Part shown: positions 24,313 through 33,375 of the stretch, piece by piece
How positions within the stretch are numbered: the stretch's first letter is position 1
How the letters are laid out: the number at the start of each line of letters is the position of its first letter
Source of the DNA: Consotaella salsifontis
Lineage (GTDB): Bacteria; Pseudomonadota; Alphaproteobacteria; Rhizobiales; Rhizobiaceae
Length of the DNA: 64,000 bases
Reading direction: 5' to 3'
Assembly: GCF_900167365.1 (NCBI RefSeq)
Contig: NZ_FUXL01000018.1
Coordinates: 1-64,000, forward strand
Notes under the pieces: generated by a model
Seen by the model: the letters and a program-made list of their open reading frames with translations, nothing else
Told to the model about the DNA's origin: nothing
Database searches by the model: none
Translations under genes and position numbers: made by a program

Positions 24313-26166
24313 ATGAACAGCCAAATCGACAGCGGAAGCGCGAAAGCGCCGTCCCTGAAGGAGCGCCCGAGTATGCAGAACGGCAAGGGGCGGCGTCGCA
24401 GTCTCAATCCTCTGATGCGGCTGATGCCTTACATGGCGCGCTACAAGGGCCTCGTGGCCGGCGCGTTGATCTTCCTGACACTCGCCGCCGTGACGACGTT
24501 GTCATTTCCGCTCGCGGTCCGGCGGATGATCGACCATGGGTTCAACCGGCCCGATACGGTCTTCATCGATTCCTATTTCGGAATGCTCATCGTTCTCGCG
24601 GCGTTGCTCGCCGTGGCGAGCGCAGGCCGCTACTTCTTCGTCATCACGCTTGGCGAGAAGGTGGTGGCGGATCTTCGCAAGGAGCTCTTCGCCCATGTGA
24701 CGCGGCTCTCTCCGGCCTTTTACGACAGGACGCTGTCCGGCGAGATCGTCTCGCGTCTTTCCGCAGACACGACGCAGATCAAGTCGGCGGTCGGAGCGAC
24801 CGCCTCGCTCGCCCTGCGCAACGCGATTCTCTTCGTCGGCGCGGTAGCGATGATGGCTGTCACGAGCGCGCATCTCTCGCTCATCGTCGTGGGTGCCATT
24901 CCGCTCATCGTCATTCCGCTCATCGCCTTCGGCCGCTCGGTCCGCCGGCGCTCGCGCGCTGCCCAGGACACGCTCGCCGACGCCACGGCCTTCGCGGGCG
25001 AGGCAATCGGCGCCGTGCGAACGCTTCAGGCCTTCACCAGCGAGCAGGCCGCGTCGGGCCATTTCGCCCGCACGGTGGATGCCGCCTTCCGCGCCGCGCG
25101 ATCGTCCATCACGGCGCGCGCGCTGCTGACGGGATTTGCCATTTTCCTGATCTTCTCCTCCGTCATCGCGGTGTTGTGGATCGGCTCGCAGCAGGTGATT
25201 TCCGGGACAATGACTGGCGGCACGCTCGGGCAGTTCCTGCTTTATTCCGTCTTCGCCGCATCCTCTCTTGGCCAGCTCTCGGAGGTGTGGGGTGAACTCT
25301 CCCAGGCCGCGGGCGCGACGGAGCGCATTGCCGAGCTTCTCGACGAGGCTCCGAGCGTGGCGAGCCCGGCCGAGCCAAAGGCGCTTCCGGCGCCGCCCAT
25401 CGGCTCGATCCGATTCGACGCGGTATCATTTGCCTATCCGGCGCGGCCGGACAAACCGGCGCTTCACCAGCTTTCGTTCGCGGTCGAGCCTGGGGAGACT
25501 GTCGCGATCGTCGGGCCGTCTGGAGCCGGCAAGTCGACTATCTTCGGGATGATCGAGCGCTTCTATGACCCCGATGCGGGAAGTGTCTTTGTCGATGGAG
25601 TGGATGCGCGGGCTGCGGATGTCTCGCATCTGCGTCAGCGCATCGCGCTGGTGCCGCAGGATGTGACGCTCTTCGCCACGACGCTCGCCGAGAACATCCG
25701 CTTCGGCAAGTCGGATGCTGAAGAGGAGAAGGTTCGCTCGGCGGCACGGGCCGCCCAGGCGGAGGAATTCATCACGGCGCTCGACGCGGGCTTCGAGACG
25801 GTTGTCGGCGAGCGTGGAATGACGCTCTCCGGCGGGCAGCGCCAACGCGTCGCTGTCGCCCGCGCCATCCTGCGCGACGCGTCGATCTTGCTGCTGGATG
25901 AGGCGACTTCGGCGCTTGACGCCGAGAGCGAGGTCGCGATCCAGCGCGCGCTCGAGAGGCTGATGGAGGGTCGCACGACGCTGGTCATCGCCCACCGGCT
26001 GGCGACCGTGCTCAAGGCCGACCGCATTCTCGTGCTCGACGAAGGGCGGATCGTGGAGGAGGGGACGCACGCCGCTCTCATGGAGCGGAACGGCGTCTAT
26101 GCGCGGCTCGCGCGGCTCCAGTTCAACGCCGAAAGCCATGAGGCAATCACCCGCGCGGCCGAGTAG
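24313..26166 (+). CDS. MsbA-like ABC exporter (fused permease and ATPase)
   Basis: This 617-residue half-transporter has six transmembrane segments (about 40-325) followed by an ATPase domain. The nucleotide-binding motifs are Walker A GPSGAGKST (401-409), signature LSGGQRQRVAVARA, Walker B ILLLDEATSALD and the H-loop IAHRLATV. It should work as a homodimer exporting a lipid, peptide or drug. The substrate cannot be told from sequence. The gene is divergent from rpmE, a neighbourhood seen in many Hyphomicrobiales, and probably has its own promoter. Confidence 0.9.
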   Translation: MNSQIDSGSAKAPSLKERPSMQNGKGRRRSLNPLMRLMPYMARYKGLVAGALIFLTLAAVTTLSFPLAVRRMIDHGFNRPDTVFIDSYFGMLIVLAALLAVASAGRYFFVITLGEKVVADLRKELFAHVTRLSPAFYDRTLSGEIVSRLSADTTQIKSAVGATASLALRNAILFVGAVAMMAVTSAHLSLIVVGAIPLIVIPLIAFGRSVRRRSRAAQDTLADATAFAGEAIGAVRTLQAFTSEQAASGHFARTVDAAFRAARSSITARALLTGFAIFLIFSSVIAVLWIGSQQVISGTMTGGTLGQFLLYSVFAASSLGQLSEVWGELSQAAGATERIAELLDEAPSVASPAEPKALPAPPIGSIRFDAVSFAYPARPDKPALHQLSFAVEPGETVAIVGPSGAGKSTIFGMIERFYDPDAGSVFVDGVDARAADVSHLRQRIALVPQDVTLFATTLAENIRFGKSDAEEEKVRSAARAAQAEEFITALDAGFETVVGERGMTLSGGQRQRVAVARAILRDASILLLDEATSALDAESEVAIQRALERLMEGRTTLVIAHRLATVLKADRILVLDEGRIVEEGTHAALMERNGVYARLARLQFNAESHEAITRAAE

Positions 26167-26217
26167 AGCCGCGCGGCGGCGCATCTCCGCCACTCGCGAG
26201 AACGCGCCGTCCTGAAC

Positions 26218-27246
26218 CTATCGCTCGGTGAGCTTCAACTCGATGCGGCGATTGCGGGTTCTCGCCTCGGGCGTATCGGCCTGTTCGAGTGGCTGGAACT
26301 CGCCGAAGCCTGTCGCCGCCAGCCGGTCGGCCGGAACGCCCTGCTCGATCAGGAAGCGCACGACGGCGGCCGCGCGACTGGCCGACAGCTCCCAATTGTC
26401 CTTGAAGCGCCCGCCTGTGATCGGGATGTTGTCGGTATGCCCGTCGACGCGGATGATCCAGTTGATGTCCGAGGGGATCTCTCGCGCCAGTTCCTTGATG
26501 GCGGTGGCGAGCTTGACCATCTCATCCCGGCCAGCCGGCTGAAGCTCATCGGAGCCCGACGGGAAGAGCACTTCGGACTGGAAGACGAAACGGTCCCCGA
26601 CGATCCGAATGTTCTCGCGATCAGCGAGGATCTCGCGCAGGCGACCGAAGAAGTCGGAGCGATAACGCGCCAGTTCCTGGACACGTTGAGCCAGGGCGAC
26701 GTTGAGGCGGCGGCCGAGGTCGGCGATCTTGGTCTGGCTCTCCCTGTCGCGGCTTTCCGTGGCTTGAAGCGCGTCCTCCAGCGCCGCGATCTGCTGGCGG
26801 AGGGCCGCGAGCTGTTGATTGAGAAGCTCGACCTGCGCCTGGGCACGCTGGGAAATCTGCACCTGACTGGACAGCTCTCCCTGAAGACTGCCGATCTTCG
26901 CCTCTGCCTGGGCAGCGCTGCCGCTGCCCGAATCGAGCGCCTGCTGGAGGCGCGAGCGGGCATCCTCGCTACTGGCGAGGGAGGCCTGGAGACTGTCGAT
27001 CTGGCTCTTCAAATCGGAGCTGTTGCCCTGTTCCAGTGCGAGAAGCTGCGTCAGTTCGTTGATTTGCTGGTTGAGGCGGTTCAGTACCTCGTCCTGGCCG
27101 CTGACCTCGCGGCTGAGAAGGTACTGCGCCAGCACGAAGACCGAGAGCAGGAACATGATGGCCAGAAGCAGCGTCGACAAAGCGTCGACGAAGCCGGGCC
27201 AATAGTTGACGCCATTCTCGTTGCGATGGTTGCGCGACAGAGGCAT
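26218..27246 (-). CDS. MotB/OmpA-like peptidoglycan-binding stator protein
   Basis: This 342-residue protein has a single N-terminal transmembrane helix with an aspartate at its start (Asp21 in PGFVDALSTLLLAIMF), as in MotB. A coiled coil follows (about 50-190, rich in Gln/Leu/Ala), then an OmpA C-terminal domain with WIIRVDGHTDNIPITG and NWELSASRAAAVVRFL. The aspartate probably carries protons in a channel with the ExbB/MotA-like protein encoded 6 bases upstream. No flagellar genes are near, so the pair probably drives an envelope process rather than swimming. Confidence 0.85.
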   Translation of the reverse strand: MPLSRNHRNENGVNYWPGFVDALSTLLLAIMFLLSVFVLAQYLLSREVSGQDEVLNRLNQQINELTQLLALEQGNSSDLKSQIDSLQASLASSEDARSRLQQALDSGSGSAAQAEAKIGSLQGELSSQVQISQRAQAQVELLNQQLAALRQQIAALEDALQATESRDRESQTKIADLGRRLNVALAQRVQELARYRSDFFGRLREILADRENIRIVGDRFVFQSEVLFPSGSDELQPAGRDEMVKLATAIKELAREIPSDINWIIRVDGHTDNIPITGGRFKDNWELSASRAAAVVRFLIEQGVPADRLAATGFGEFQPLEQADTPEARTRNRRIELKLTER

Positions 27247-27252
27247 TGCGCC

Positions 27253-28284
27253 TTAGCTCCGCTTGTCCTCGATCGCCCGCGACAGGCGCTCGAGGATGCC
27301 GCGCAGCTCGCGCTGGTCGCCCGCCTGGTTCTCCACGAAATCGCGTAGCATCTGCTGCTCGCTGCGCATGTGCTGGACGAGGCCCTGGATGCTCTCGGCG
27401 AGCTGGGCCATCGCGGCCCCCTGGCGCGGACCGGCCGTGTCCTGCACGATGCGATTGATCTTTTCCGCGAGGACCCGCATTTCCTCGCTCTCGCCGCGAT
27501 GGCCGGGTTGGCCCGGCGTCATCACAAGGTCCTGGCCCACGTCGGTGATCGACGAAAGCCAGTTTTCCAGCTCGGTGTAGAAGCGGTTCTGGGCGCGGCC
27601 GAGCTGAAGGTCGAGAAAGCCGAGGATTAGCGATCCGGAAAGGCCCAGGAGCGAGGACGAGAACGCGGTTCCCATTCCGGCCAGCGGAGCGCCGAGGCCG
27701 GTCTTGACCGTGTCGAGGACCGAAGCGGCATCGCCGCCCGCCGGGTCGAGGCCGTTGATAGTCGCCCCGATCGAGCCGATGGTGCGCAGCAGGCCCCAGA
27801 ACGTTCCGAGAAGCCCGAGAAAGACGAGAAGGCCGGTAAGATAACGGGCGATATCGCGCGTCTCGTCGAGACGGCTGGCGATGGAGTCCAGAATCGACCG
27901 CATGGAGAGGGTCGACAACACGAGCTGCCGGCGCCTGCCGATGAGCCCCCGCATCGGCGCGAGGAGCACCGGACCGCGCATCTGCTCGAAATCCGTGGCG
28001 CCGTCGCGGAACGCATTGACCCACCGAACCTCGCGGGCGAGGCGAATGACCTGGACAAGGGACAGCAGGACGCCGATGCACAGGACGCCGACGATGAGGC
28101 CGTTCAAGCCTGGATTGGCGCTGAAGGCAGCCGACACCTGGCGCCACAGAATGGCGGAGACGAAACCGGCCAACGCCAGAAAAACCAGCATCGACCAGAG
28201 AAAGACCAAGGGCGTGGACAGCCGATGAGCATCGAAGCTGTCTGACCTTTGCGGCTTGTTGGGCGGCGAACTAAAGACCTGCAT
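27253..28284 (-). CDS. MotA/TolQ/ExbB-like proton channel protein
   Basis: This 343-residue membrane protein has two N-terminal helices (about 25-50 and 63-85) and a MotA/ExbB channel core (about 140-225: YLTGLLVFLGLLGTFWGLL and GMGTAFSSSLLGLSGSLILGFLDL in pieces). The cytoplasmic C-terminal tail contains coiled coil. It precedes the MotB-like gene by 6 bases in one operon, so the two proteins should form one ion-driven complex. It lacks the long cytoplasmic tail region typical of ZorA. Confidence 0.85.
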   Translation of the reverse strand: MQVFSSPPNKPQRSDSFDAHRLSTPLVFLWSMLVFLALAGFVSAILWRQVSAAFSANPGLNGLIVGVLCIGVLLSLVQVIRLAREVRWVNAFRDGATDFEQMRGPVLLAPMRGLIGRRRQLVLSTLSMRSILDSIASRLDETRDIARYLTGLLVFLGLLGTFWGLLRTIGSIGATINGLDPAGGDAASVLDTVKTGLGAPLAGMGTAFSSSLLGLSGSLILGFLDLQLGRAQNRFYTELENWLSSITDVGQDLVMTPGQPGHRGESEEMRVLAEKINRIVQDTAGPRQGAAMAQLAESIQGLVQHMRSEQQMLRDFVENQAGDQRELRGILERLSRAIEDKRS

Positions 28285-28433
28285 CGCGCTTGAAAATATT
28301 CCTCACTGCCGTTGCCAGACAAACTAGCGGAGAATCCAACTCTTTGAAACGGCGGCGGCCGTTCCTTTTCCCCTGTTCGTCCAAAACAAGGGCCGTGGAA
28401 CCTCGGCGGGAGGGGTGGATGCGCCTTTTGCGA

Positions 28434-29267
28434 CTATTCTGTCGCGGCTGAGCCAGTTCGCGCGCGCTGGTATGAGGCGTCAGCCGACGCGAGACGCCCC
28501 AGGAGCAGCTTGTGAATCATTTCGTTGCCGCAGGCGAGATCGCCCTTCATGTGATCGAACTTGCTGCCGTCGACGGATGTCAGGATGCCGCCGGCCTCCC
28601 GCACGAGGATGGAGCCCGCCGCGATGTCCCACGGATGCACAGACCATTCCCAATAGGCATCGAAGCGACCCGCCGCGACATAGGCAAGGTCTAGCGAAGC
28701 GGCGCCCATGCGCCGGATGCCGGAAGACTCAGCCATGATCTGGCGGGCCTCGAACAGGAACCGGGCATGGTCGCCACGTCCGAAAAAGGGAATGCCCGTG
28801 CCGAACAGCGCCTCGTTCATGGTCTGACGCGCCGCGACGCGCAGCCGGCGATCATTGAGGAAGGCGCCGCCGCCACGTTCGGCCGAATAAAGTTCATCCG
28901 TCGCCGGATTGAAGATGACGCCCGCGACGATCTGTCCCTCACGCTCCAGCGCAATCGACACGGCGAAAACCGGAATGCCGTGAAGAAAATTGGTCGTCCC
29001 GTCCAGCGGATCGACGATCCAGCGATGGGTCGGGTCCTTGCCTTCGACGATGCCACGCTCCTCCATGAGGAAGCCCCAGTCGGGACGGGCTCGGCTGAGC
29101 TCCTGGAAGACGATGTCCTCGGCCTTTCGGTCCGCGTTGGACACGAAGTCGGCCGGCCCCTTCATGGAGACCTGGAGGTTCTGGACCTCGCCGAAATCGC
29201 GGGTCAGGGATCTGCCGGCCTTGAGGGCGGCCTGCGTCATCACGGTCAAAAGGGCGGAGCGCGCCAT
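28434..29267 (-). CDS. suhB: Inositol monophosphatase family protein (SuhB)
   Basis: This 277-residue Mg-dependent phosphatase shows the family's metal sites in order: DRKAEDIV, the EERG loop, WIVDPLDGTTNFLHG, and WDIAAGSILVREAGG. SuhB dephosphorylates myo-inositol monophosphates and in E. coli also takes part in rRNA antitermination. Length is normal apart from a short variable tail. It follows efp on the same strand after about 110 bases and a strong hairpin, so it may be transcribed from its own promoter. Confidence 0.9.
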   Translation of the reverse strand: MARSALLTVMTQAALKAGRSLTRDFGEVQNLQVSMKGPADFVSNADRKAEDIVFQELSRARPDWGFLMEERGIVEGKDPTHRWIVDPLDGTTNFLHGIPVFAVSIALEREGQIVAGVIFNPATDELYSAERGGGAFLNDRRLRVAARQTMNEALFGTGIPFFGRGDHARFLFEARQIMAESSGIRRMGAASLDLAYVAAGRFDAYWEWSVHPWDIAAGSILVREAGGILTSVDGSKFDHMKGDLACGNEMIHKLLLGRLASADASYQRARTGSAATE

Positions 29268-29295
29268 CGCTCGTCTCCCATGGTGTCAAGACAAT

Positions 29296-29327
29296 GCGCC
29301 CGAGGCTCCGGAAGAGCCCTCGGGCGC
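29296..29327 (-). terminator. Hairpin after efp
   Basis: GCGCCCGAGG...CCTCGGGCGC, with an inner CTC/GAG, is a strong stem between efp and suhB. It has no clean T run and may be a partial terminator. Confidence 0.5.
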
Positions 29328-29374
29328 CATAAAACTTCGCTCAAGTGGCCTGAAAAAGCCGGGTGCGTGGCCGA

Positions 29375-29938
29375 TCAGTCGGCGCGACGGACATAGGTGA
29401 TTTCATTGGTATCGACAATGATCCTCTCGCCCGCCTCGATGAACGGCGGCACCATCACCCTCACACCGTTCTCCATGATCGCGGGTTTGTAGGACGACGC
29501 CGCCGTCTGGCCCTTCACCACGGGGTCGGCCTCGACGATGGCCAGCGTCACCTGGTCGGGGAGCGACACGCCGATGGGCCTCTCCTCGTAAAGCTCGACG
29601 GTGACGACCATGCCGTCCTGCAGGAAGGCCGCGCGCTCGCCGACGAAATCCTTCTGGAGCTCAAGCTGCTCGTAGGACTCGGAGTCCATGAACACCAGCA
29701 TTTCGCCTTCGGCATAGAGGAATTGGTAGTCCTTCTGCTCCAGGCGCACGCGCTCCACCGTCTCCGACGCCCGGAAGCGCTCGTTGAGCTTGGTGCCGTC
29801 GAGCAGGTTCTTGAGTTCGACCTGAGCGAATGCTCCGCCCTTGCCGGGCTTTACGTGAGCCGTCTTCACGGCGGCCCAAAGGCTGCCGTTGTGCTCGATG
29901 ACGTTGCCGGGACGGATTTCGTTTCCGTTGATCTTCAT
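29375..29938 (-). CDS. efp: Translation elongation factor P
   Basis: This 187-residue EF-P relieves ribosome stalling at proline runs. The KOW-like N-terminal domain carries [18 protein letters not shown] with the modifiable lysine in the PGKGG loop (Lys34 region). OB domains follow with [13 protein letters not shown] and [12 protein letters not shown]. The start MKINGNEI at 29938 matches the family; the TTG start 4 codons earlier has no ribosome-binding site. No epmA or epmB gene is in the window. The proline-rich DctM tail encoded at 37.5 kb is a likely client. Confidence 0.93.
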   Translation of the reverse strand: MKINGNEIRPGNVIEHNGSLWAAVKTAHVKPGKGGAFAQVELKNLLDGTKLNERFRASETVERVRLEQKDYQFLYAEGEMLVFMDSESYEQLELQKDFVGERAAFLQDGMVVTVELYEERPIGVSLPDQVTLAIVEADPVVKGQTAASSYKPAIMENGVRVMVPPFIEAGERIIVDTNEITYVRRAD

Positions 29939-30056
29939 AGTGGTGCTCAAAGGTGCGGGAATGGGGGGGCAAAAATGCCGATTGGCCGCTCAAGACCACA
30001 AATTCCATCGCCGTTCAAGCCTGACGCGCGCTAAGAGCCGGGAGATGCCCTGGCCT

Positions 30057-31088
30057 TCAGCCTCGGTCAAACCTGTTTGCTGCCTCGAGCGCTGAGCGCT
30101 GAACGGCTTCGTCCAAGCCGCGAAAGAAATCGTCCAGTTCCGGATCCGTATTGGATGCGCGCTTGGCGAGCACGGCCCATTTGGCGGCCTGGGCCTTGTC
30201 CGGGGTGACGCCGACGCCGTCCTTGTAGAGATGTGCGACCCTGTTGATGGCTATAGGGTTGCCTTGCTCTGCCGCCCGCCTCAGCCACAAAAAACCTTCT
30301 TGAGGATCGGCAGGGCCACCGCGTCCGTTGACCAGCCAGATACCCAACTCGACCTGGGCGGTGTCGTGACCGAGGGAGGCCGCCGCGCGAAGCCACTGCC
30401 GCGCGGCCGGCTCATCGATATGGTCGACGCCTCTGCCATAGGCCAGCATCTCGGCCATGGCGTATTGCGCATCGGGAATCCCGGCGAAGGCTGCTGAGCG
30501 GAAATAGGGAAGCGCATCGGCGAAGCCGGCGGCCGGCGATGCCTGGATGAGCATCTGGGCGTAATTGAACTGAGCCAGCGGATTGCCGGCATCGGCAGCA
30601 GCCTTCATCAATTCGCGCGCCCGGTTCGCGTCCTTCTCGACCACCTTGCCGTCGAGCAGGATGAGCGCATAGGCGAACTCGGCCGCCGGATTGCCGGCCT
30701 TGGCCGCGGCTTCGTACCAGCGCGCGGCCTCCTTGGCGTCCTGACGCACGCCCAGGCCACGGGTGTAGATTTCCGCGAGAAGCGTCTGTGCCGCCGGATC
30801 TCCCAGCTTGGCCAGCGGTTCCGCCAGCTTTCGGGCTGTGACATAGAGCTCGCGCTGGTAGGCGCCAAAGGCGATGGCGCTCTTGCTCGGAGCGGCAGGT
30901 TTCTTCGCCTCGGCGGGTGCTTCCGCGGGGGCCGCGTCCTTCTCGACCGGCGTCGCGTCCTTCGCCGACGGTTCTGCTGCTTTTACGGTAGGAGCGGCCG
31001 GTGCCCCGGAGGTCGGTGCCTGCGCCAGCGCGGCGCCGCTCCCCAAAAGGAGGACCAGGGCCAGAAGTGGCGTGCGGGCCGGCGTCAT
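30057..31088 (-). CDS. Sel1-repeat protein, exported
   Basis: This 343-residue protein has a signal peptide (residues 1-22, ending ALA) and an Ala/Pro/Glu-rich linker (about 25-70). At least five Sel1-like repeats follow (about 90-320), with repeats such as AQTLLAEIYTRGLGV, AQVELGIWLVNGRGG and AINRVAHLYKDGVGV. Such solenoids are scaffolds in the periplasm. Its start overlaps the stop of the ThiE-like gene (ATGA), so the two are translationally coupled. The function is unknown. Confidence 0.82.
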   Translation of the reverse strand: MTPARTPLLALVLLLGSGAALAQAPTSGAPAAPTVKAAEPSAKDATPVEKDAAPAEAPAEAKKPAAPSKSAIAFGAYQRELYVTARKLAEPLAKLGDPAAQTLLAEIYTRGLGVRQDAKEAARWYEAAAKAGNPAAEFAYALILLDGKVVEKDANRARELMKAAADAGNPLAQFNYAQMLIQASPAAGFADALPYFRSAAFAGIPDAQYAMAEMLAYGRGVDHIDEPAARQWLRAAASLGHDTAQVELGIWLVNGRGGPADPQEGFLWLRRAAEQGNPIAINRVAHLYKDGVGVTPDKAQAAKWAVLAKRASNTDPELDDFFRGLDEAVQRSALEAANRFDRG

Positions 31089-31741
31089 GCGTCGGTGCTT
31101 CTTGTATATTGATCGAATAATGCGTTGGCCTTTGCCACAGCGGCGGCCGGGTCGGCTCCGGGTCCGAAGACGGCTGCGGACAGGGCCACGAACTCGGCTC
31201 CCGAAGCCGCCGCCGGGGAGAGCTGATCGATGTCAGTGCCGCCCATGATGATTGCAGGAATCTCGACCAATTCCGCCCACCAGCCTGCGAGATCGACAGC
31301 CTTGTCGTGAGGTTCGGGATGGGTGTCGCCGCCGGGGCGCCCGAAGAACAGGTAGTCGGGCATGAGCTCGCCCGCCTCCAGCGCGGCATGGCGCGTCGCA
31401 AAGCCGGAGGCGCCAACGATCAGCTTGGGCGAGAAGCGCTTGACGAGATCGGCCAGGTCGTCGCGCGAGCCCGAGGAGAGGTGGATGCCGTCGGCGCCAA
31501 CCCGCCCGGCGCACCGCGTGTCGTCGACGATGACCGCGGCGGCGCCGGCGTCCTGAACAATGGGAACGATCTTCTCCGCAAGGTGCTGGAAGTCGGCATC
31601 GACGCGGCCGGCCGGGTCGATGAGGACGCTGGCAACATCGCCGGCCTCCAACGCCGCCTTCAGACGGTCGATGCCTTCCTGGCCATCCTCCAGAAGGGTC
31701 GTCAGAAGGACGAGGCGCGGGCGGAAGATTTCATCGGGCAT
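31085..31741 (-). CDS. Degenerate ThiE-like (thiamine phosphate synthase superfamily) protein
   Basis: This 218-residue TIM-barrel protein aligns with thiamine phosphate synthase: VIVDDTRCAGRVGADGIHLSSGSRDDL, LIVGASGFATRHAALEA, YLFFGRPGGDTHPEP and IIMGGTDIDQL. Several catalytic positions look changed. The usual IND is VDD, the QxRxK strand is missing, GxSxH is GASGFAT and the GPxxxTxTK loop is GRPGGDTH. It may not make thiamine phosphate. No thi genes lie nearby, and it is coupled to a Sel1 protein. The ATG at 31741 has AGGA 10 bases upstream and fits family length. Confidence 0.75.
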   Translation of the reverse strand: MPDEIFRPRLVLLTTLLEDGQEGIDRLKAALEAGDVASVLIDPAGRVDADFQHLAEKIVPIVQDAGAAAVIVDDTRCAGRVGADGIHLSSGSRDDLADLVKRFSPKLIVGASGFATRHAALEAGELMPDYLFFGRPGGDTHPEPHDKAVDLAGWWAELVEIPAIIMGGTDIDQLSPAAASGAEFVALSAAVFGPGADPAAAVAKANALFDQYTRSTDA

Positions 31742-32061
31742 GAACGTGGGTCCTGCGAGACACGCATTTCGCGAAACGGCGACGACCGCCGGAGCCCTTG
31801 TGGCAGGCTCCATCGCCAAAATTCAAGAGGCATCGCCAGTCAGCGAGCATGTCACTCCCTGTCGCAACGGGAGCGACGGCGCGCCCGGCCCTGCCGCGGC
31901 ATTGTCAAGGCTCACTCTACCGGCTCGGAAGGGCGGCGGCAAACGCGGTGGCTTTTGCTTCAACGTTTCGTCACTGGAATGCGCCGGCTGCTTGCTCCGC
32001 TGTACTGAACCGCATAATCCTGGGACCCCTCGCCACGCGCCTGTTTGGCCGGATTCCCTTC
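31742..32061. other. Intergenic region, 320 bases, between divergent genes
   Basis: It contains no recognisable gene; the in-frame upstream extension of the permease ORF (from 31798) is not protein-like. It should hold the promoters of the ThiE-like operon and the TauE gene. No clear operator is visible. Confidence 0.5.
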
Positions 32062-32823
32062 ATGATCACCGATCCGAACTTCTATTTGTGGGCTATCCCT
32101 GCCGTGTTTCTCGTCGGCCTCGGCAAGGGCGGCTTCGGCGGATCGCTGGGCATGATCGGGGTTCCGCTCATGGCGCTGGCCATCTCCCCCGTCACGGCGG
32201 CCGGCATTCTCCTGCCGATCCTGGTCATCATGGACTGGGTCGGGTTGGCGGCGTGGCGCAAGACGTTCCGCGCGAGCATCCTGCGGACCATGCTGCCGGC
32301 GGCGCTCGTCGGCGTCGCGATCGGTTATCTCACCGCTGCCGTCGTCAGCGAGTCGGGCGTTCGCCTGGCCATCGGCATCGTCTCTGTCTGGTTCGCGGCG
32401 GAATGGTTTCTGGTGATCCGGCACCGCGCCGGAGAGCGCGACGAATCGACGCCCCGTGGCCTGTTCTGGGGAGCTGTTTCCGGCTTCGCGAGCTTTGTCA
32501 GCCATGCCGGCGGGCCGCCCTTCCAGGTCTATGTGCTGCCTCTGCGCCTGTCGCCGCCCCTTTTCGCAGGCACGGCGGCGATCTTCTTCACCGTCGTCAA
32601 CGCGGTGAAGCTGGTGCCCTATTTCCTGCTCGGGCAGTTCTCACCGGAAAACCTGATGACCTCGGCGGTTCTTTTGCCTCTTGCGCCGATTGCGACGCTG
32701 GTGGGGGTCTGGCTGGTCAAGCGCATCGAGCCAAGCCGGTTTTATGTCGTGACCTACGCCCTGCTGGTCCCGATCGGTCTCAAGCTGATCTACGATGCTT
32801 TCGTGGGTCTCGGGCTCATCTAA
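32062..32823 (+). CDS. TauE/SafE-family sulfite/organosulfur exporter
   Basis: This 253-residue membrane protein has about eight transmembrane helices and two inverted repeats. The TauE motif is seen as FLVGLGKGGFGGSLGMIGVPLMAL near the N-terminus and FVSHAGGPPFQVYVLPLRL in the second half. The family exports sulfite or sulfonate-related anions, but the substrate here is unknown. The start at 32062 is based on family length and the beginning of helix 1. It is divergent from the ThiE-like operon. Confidence 0.85.
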   Translation: MITDPNFYLWAIPAVFLVGLGKGGFGGSLGMIGVPLMALAISPVTAAGILLPILVIMDWVGLAAWRKTFRASILRTMLPAALVGVAIGYLTAAVVSESGVRLAIGIVSVWFAAEWFLVIRHRAGERDESTPRGLFWGAVSGFASFVSHAGGPPFQVYVLPLRLSPPLFAGTAAIFFTVVNAVKLVPYFLLGQFSPENLMTSAVLLPLAPIATLVGVWLVKRIEPSRFYVVTYALLVPIGLKLIYDAFVGLGLI

Positions 32824-32959
32824 CCGGGCAGGAGCGCGTCCGGGAGAACAGATGTCTGGGCGATGTCGCCTCGTCACATGCCGTCCAGAGGGCCCGCACG
32901 GACGCAACATAGGGACAGCGAGAAAAATCTATTCCAGCCGGGATGCCTCGCCGGAACAA

Positions 32960-32989
32960 CTCGTATCCGGGCGGGAACCCGGATACGAG
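32960..32989. terminator. Hairpin between tauE and ydcH-like gene
   Basis: CTCGTATCCGGG-CGGGAA-CCCGGATACGAG is a perfect 12-bp stem lying between two convergent genes. It has no long T run. Confidence 0.6.
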
Positions 32990-33005
32990 CCATTTAAGGA
33001 ATGGA

Positions 33006-33173
33006 TTACTTGGAACGCAGCTTCTCGATCTCGTCTTTTAGTTGAAGTTTCTTACGCTTCAACTCCTGGACATCCATATCGCTGACGGCGGGCTTGCCCT
33101 GGGCCGCGATGATCTCGCTATCGAGGGCAGCGTGCCGACGTTCTAGCGTCGCGAGATGGGAATCGAGGGACAT
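33006..33173 (-). CDS. YdcH/DUF465-family small coiled-coil protein
   Basis: This 55-residue protein with LATLERRHAALDSEIIA and ELKRKKLQLKDEIEKL belongs to the YdcH/DUF465 family, short antiparallel coiled-coil proteins of unknown role. The ATG at 33173 has an excellent AAAGGAGG 6 bases upstream, so the longer frame to 33233 is rejected. A second member lies on the opposite strand about 200 bases away. Confidence 0.85.
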   Translation of the reverse strand: MSLDSHLATLERRHAALDSEIIAAQGKPAVSDMDVQELKRKKLQLKDEIEKLRSK

Positions 33174-33375
33174 GGTACCTCCTTTTGATCGTTGCCCGAT
33201 GCGCCGCGCACCGGGGCGCTGCATTAGCCTCATGAGAGTGTCATAAGACGGTCACACTGTCGAACGTGATTTAGGCCAGTGTTTGACGATTCCTTTCAGG
33301 CTGGTAAGGCGAAAGAACGGCTGCTAAGGCATTTTTCCGGATAGGCGGAAAGCCGCCGTTGATGGGGAAACGAGG

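Noticed and set aside
26218-28284. Zorya-type phage defence (ZorA/ZorB)
   Set aside because: The MotA- and OmpA-like pair looks similar at first, but zorC/zorD or zorE are absent and the channel protein lacks the long cytoplasmic tail of ZorA.
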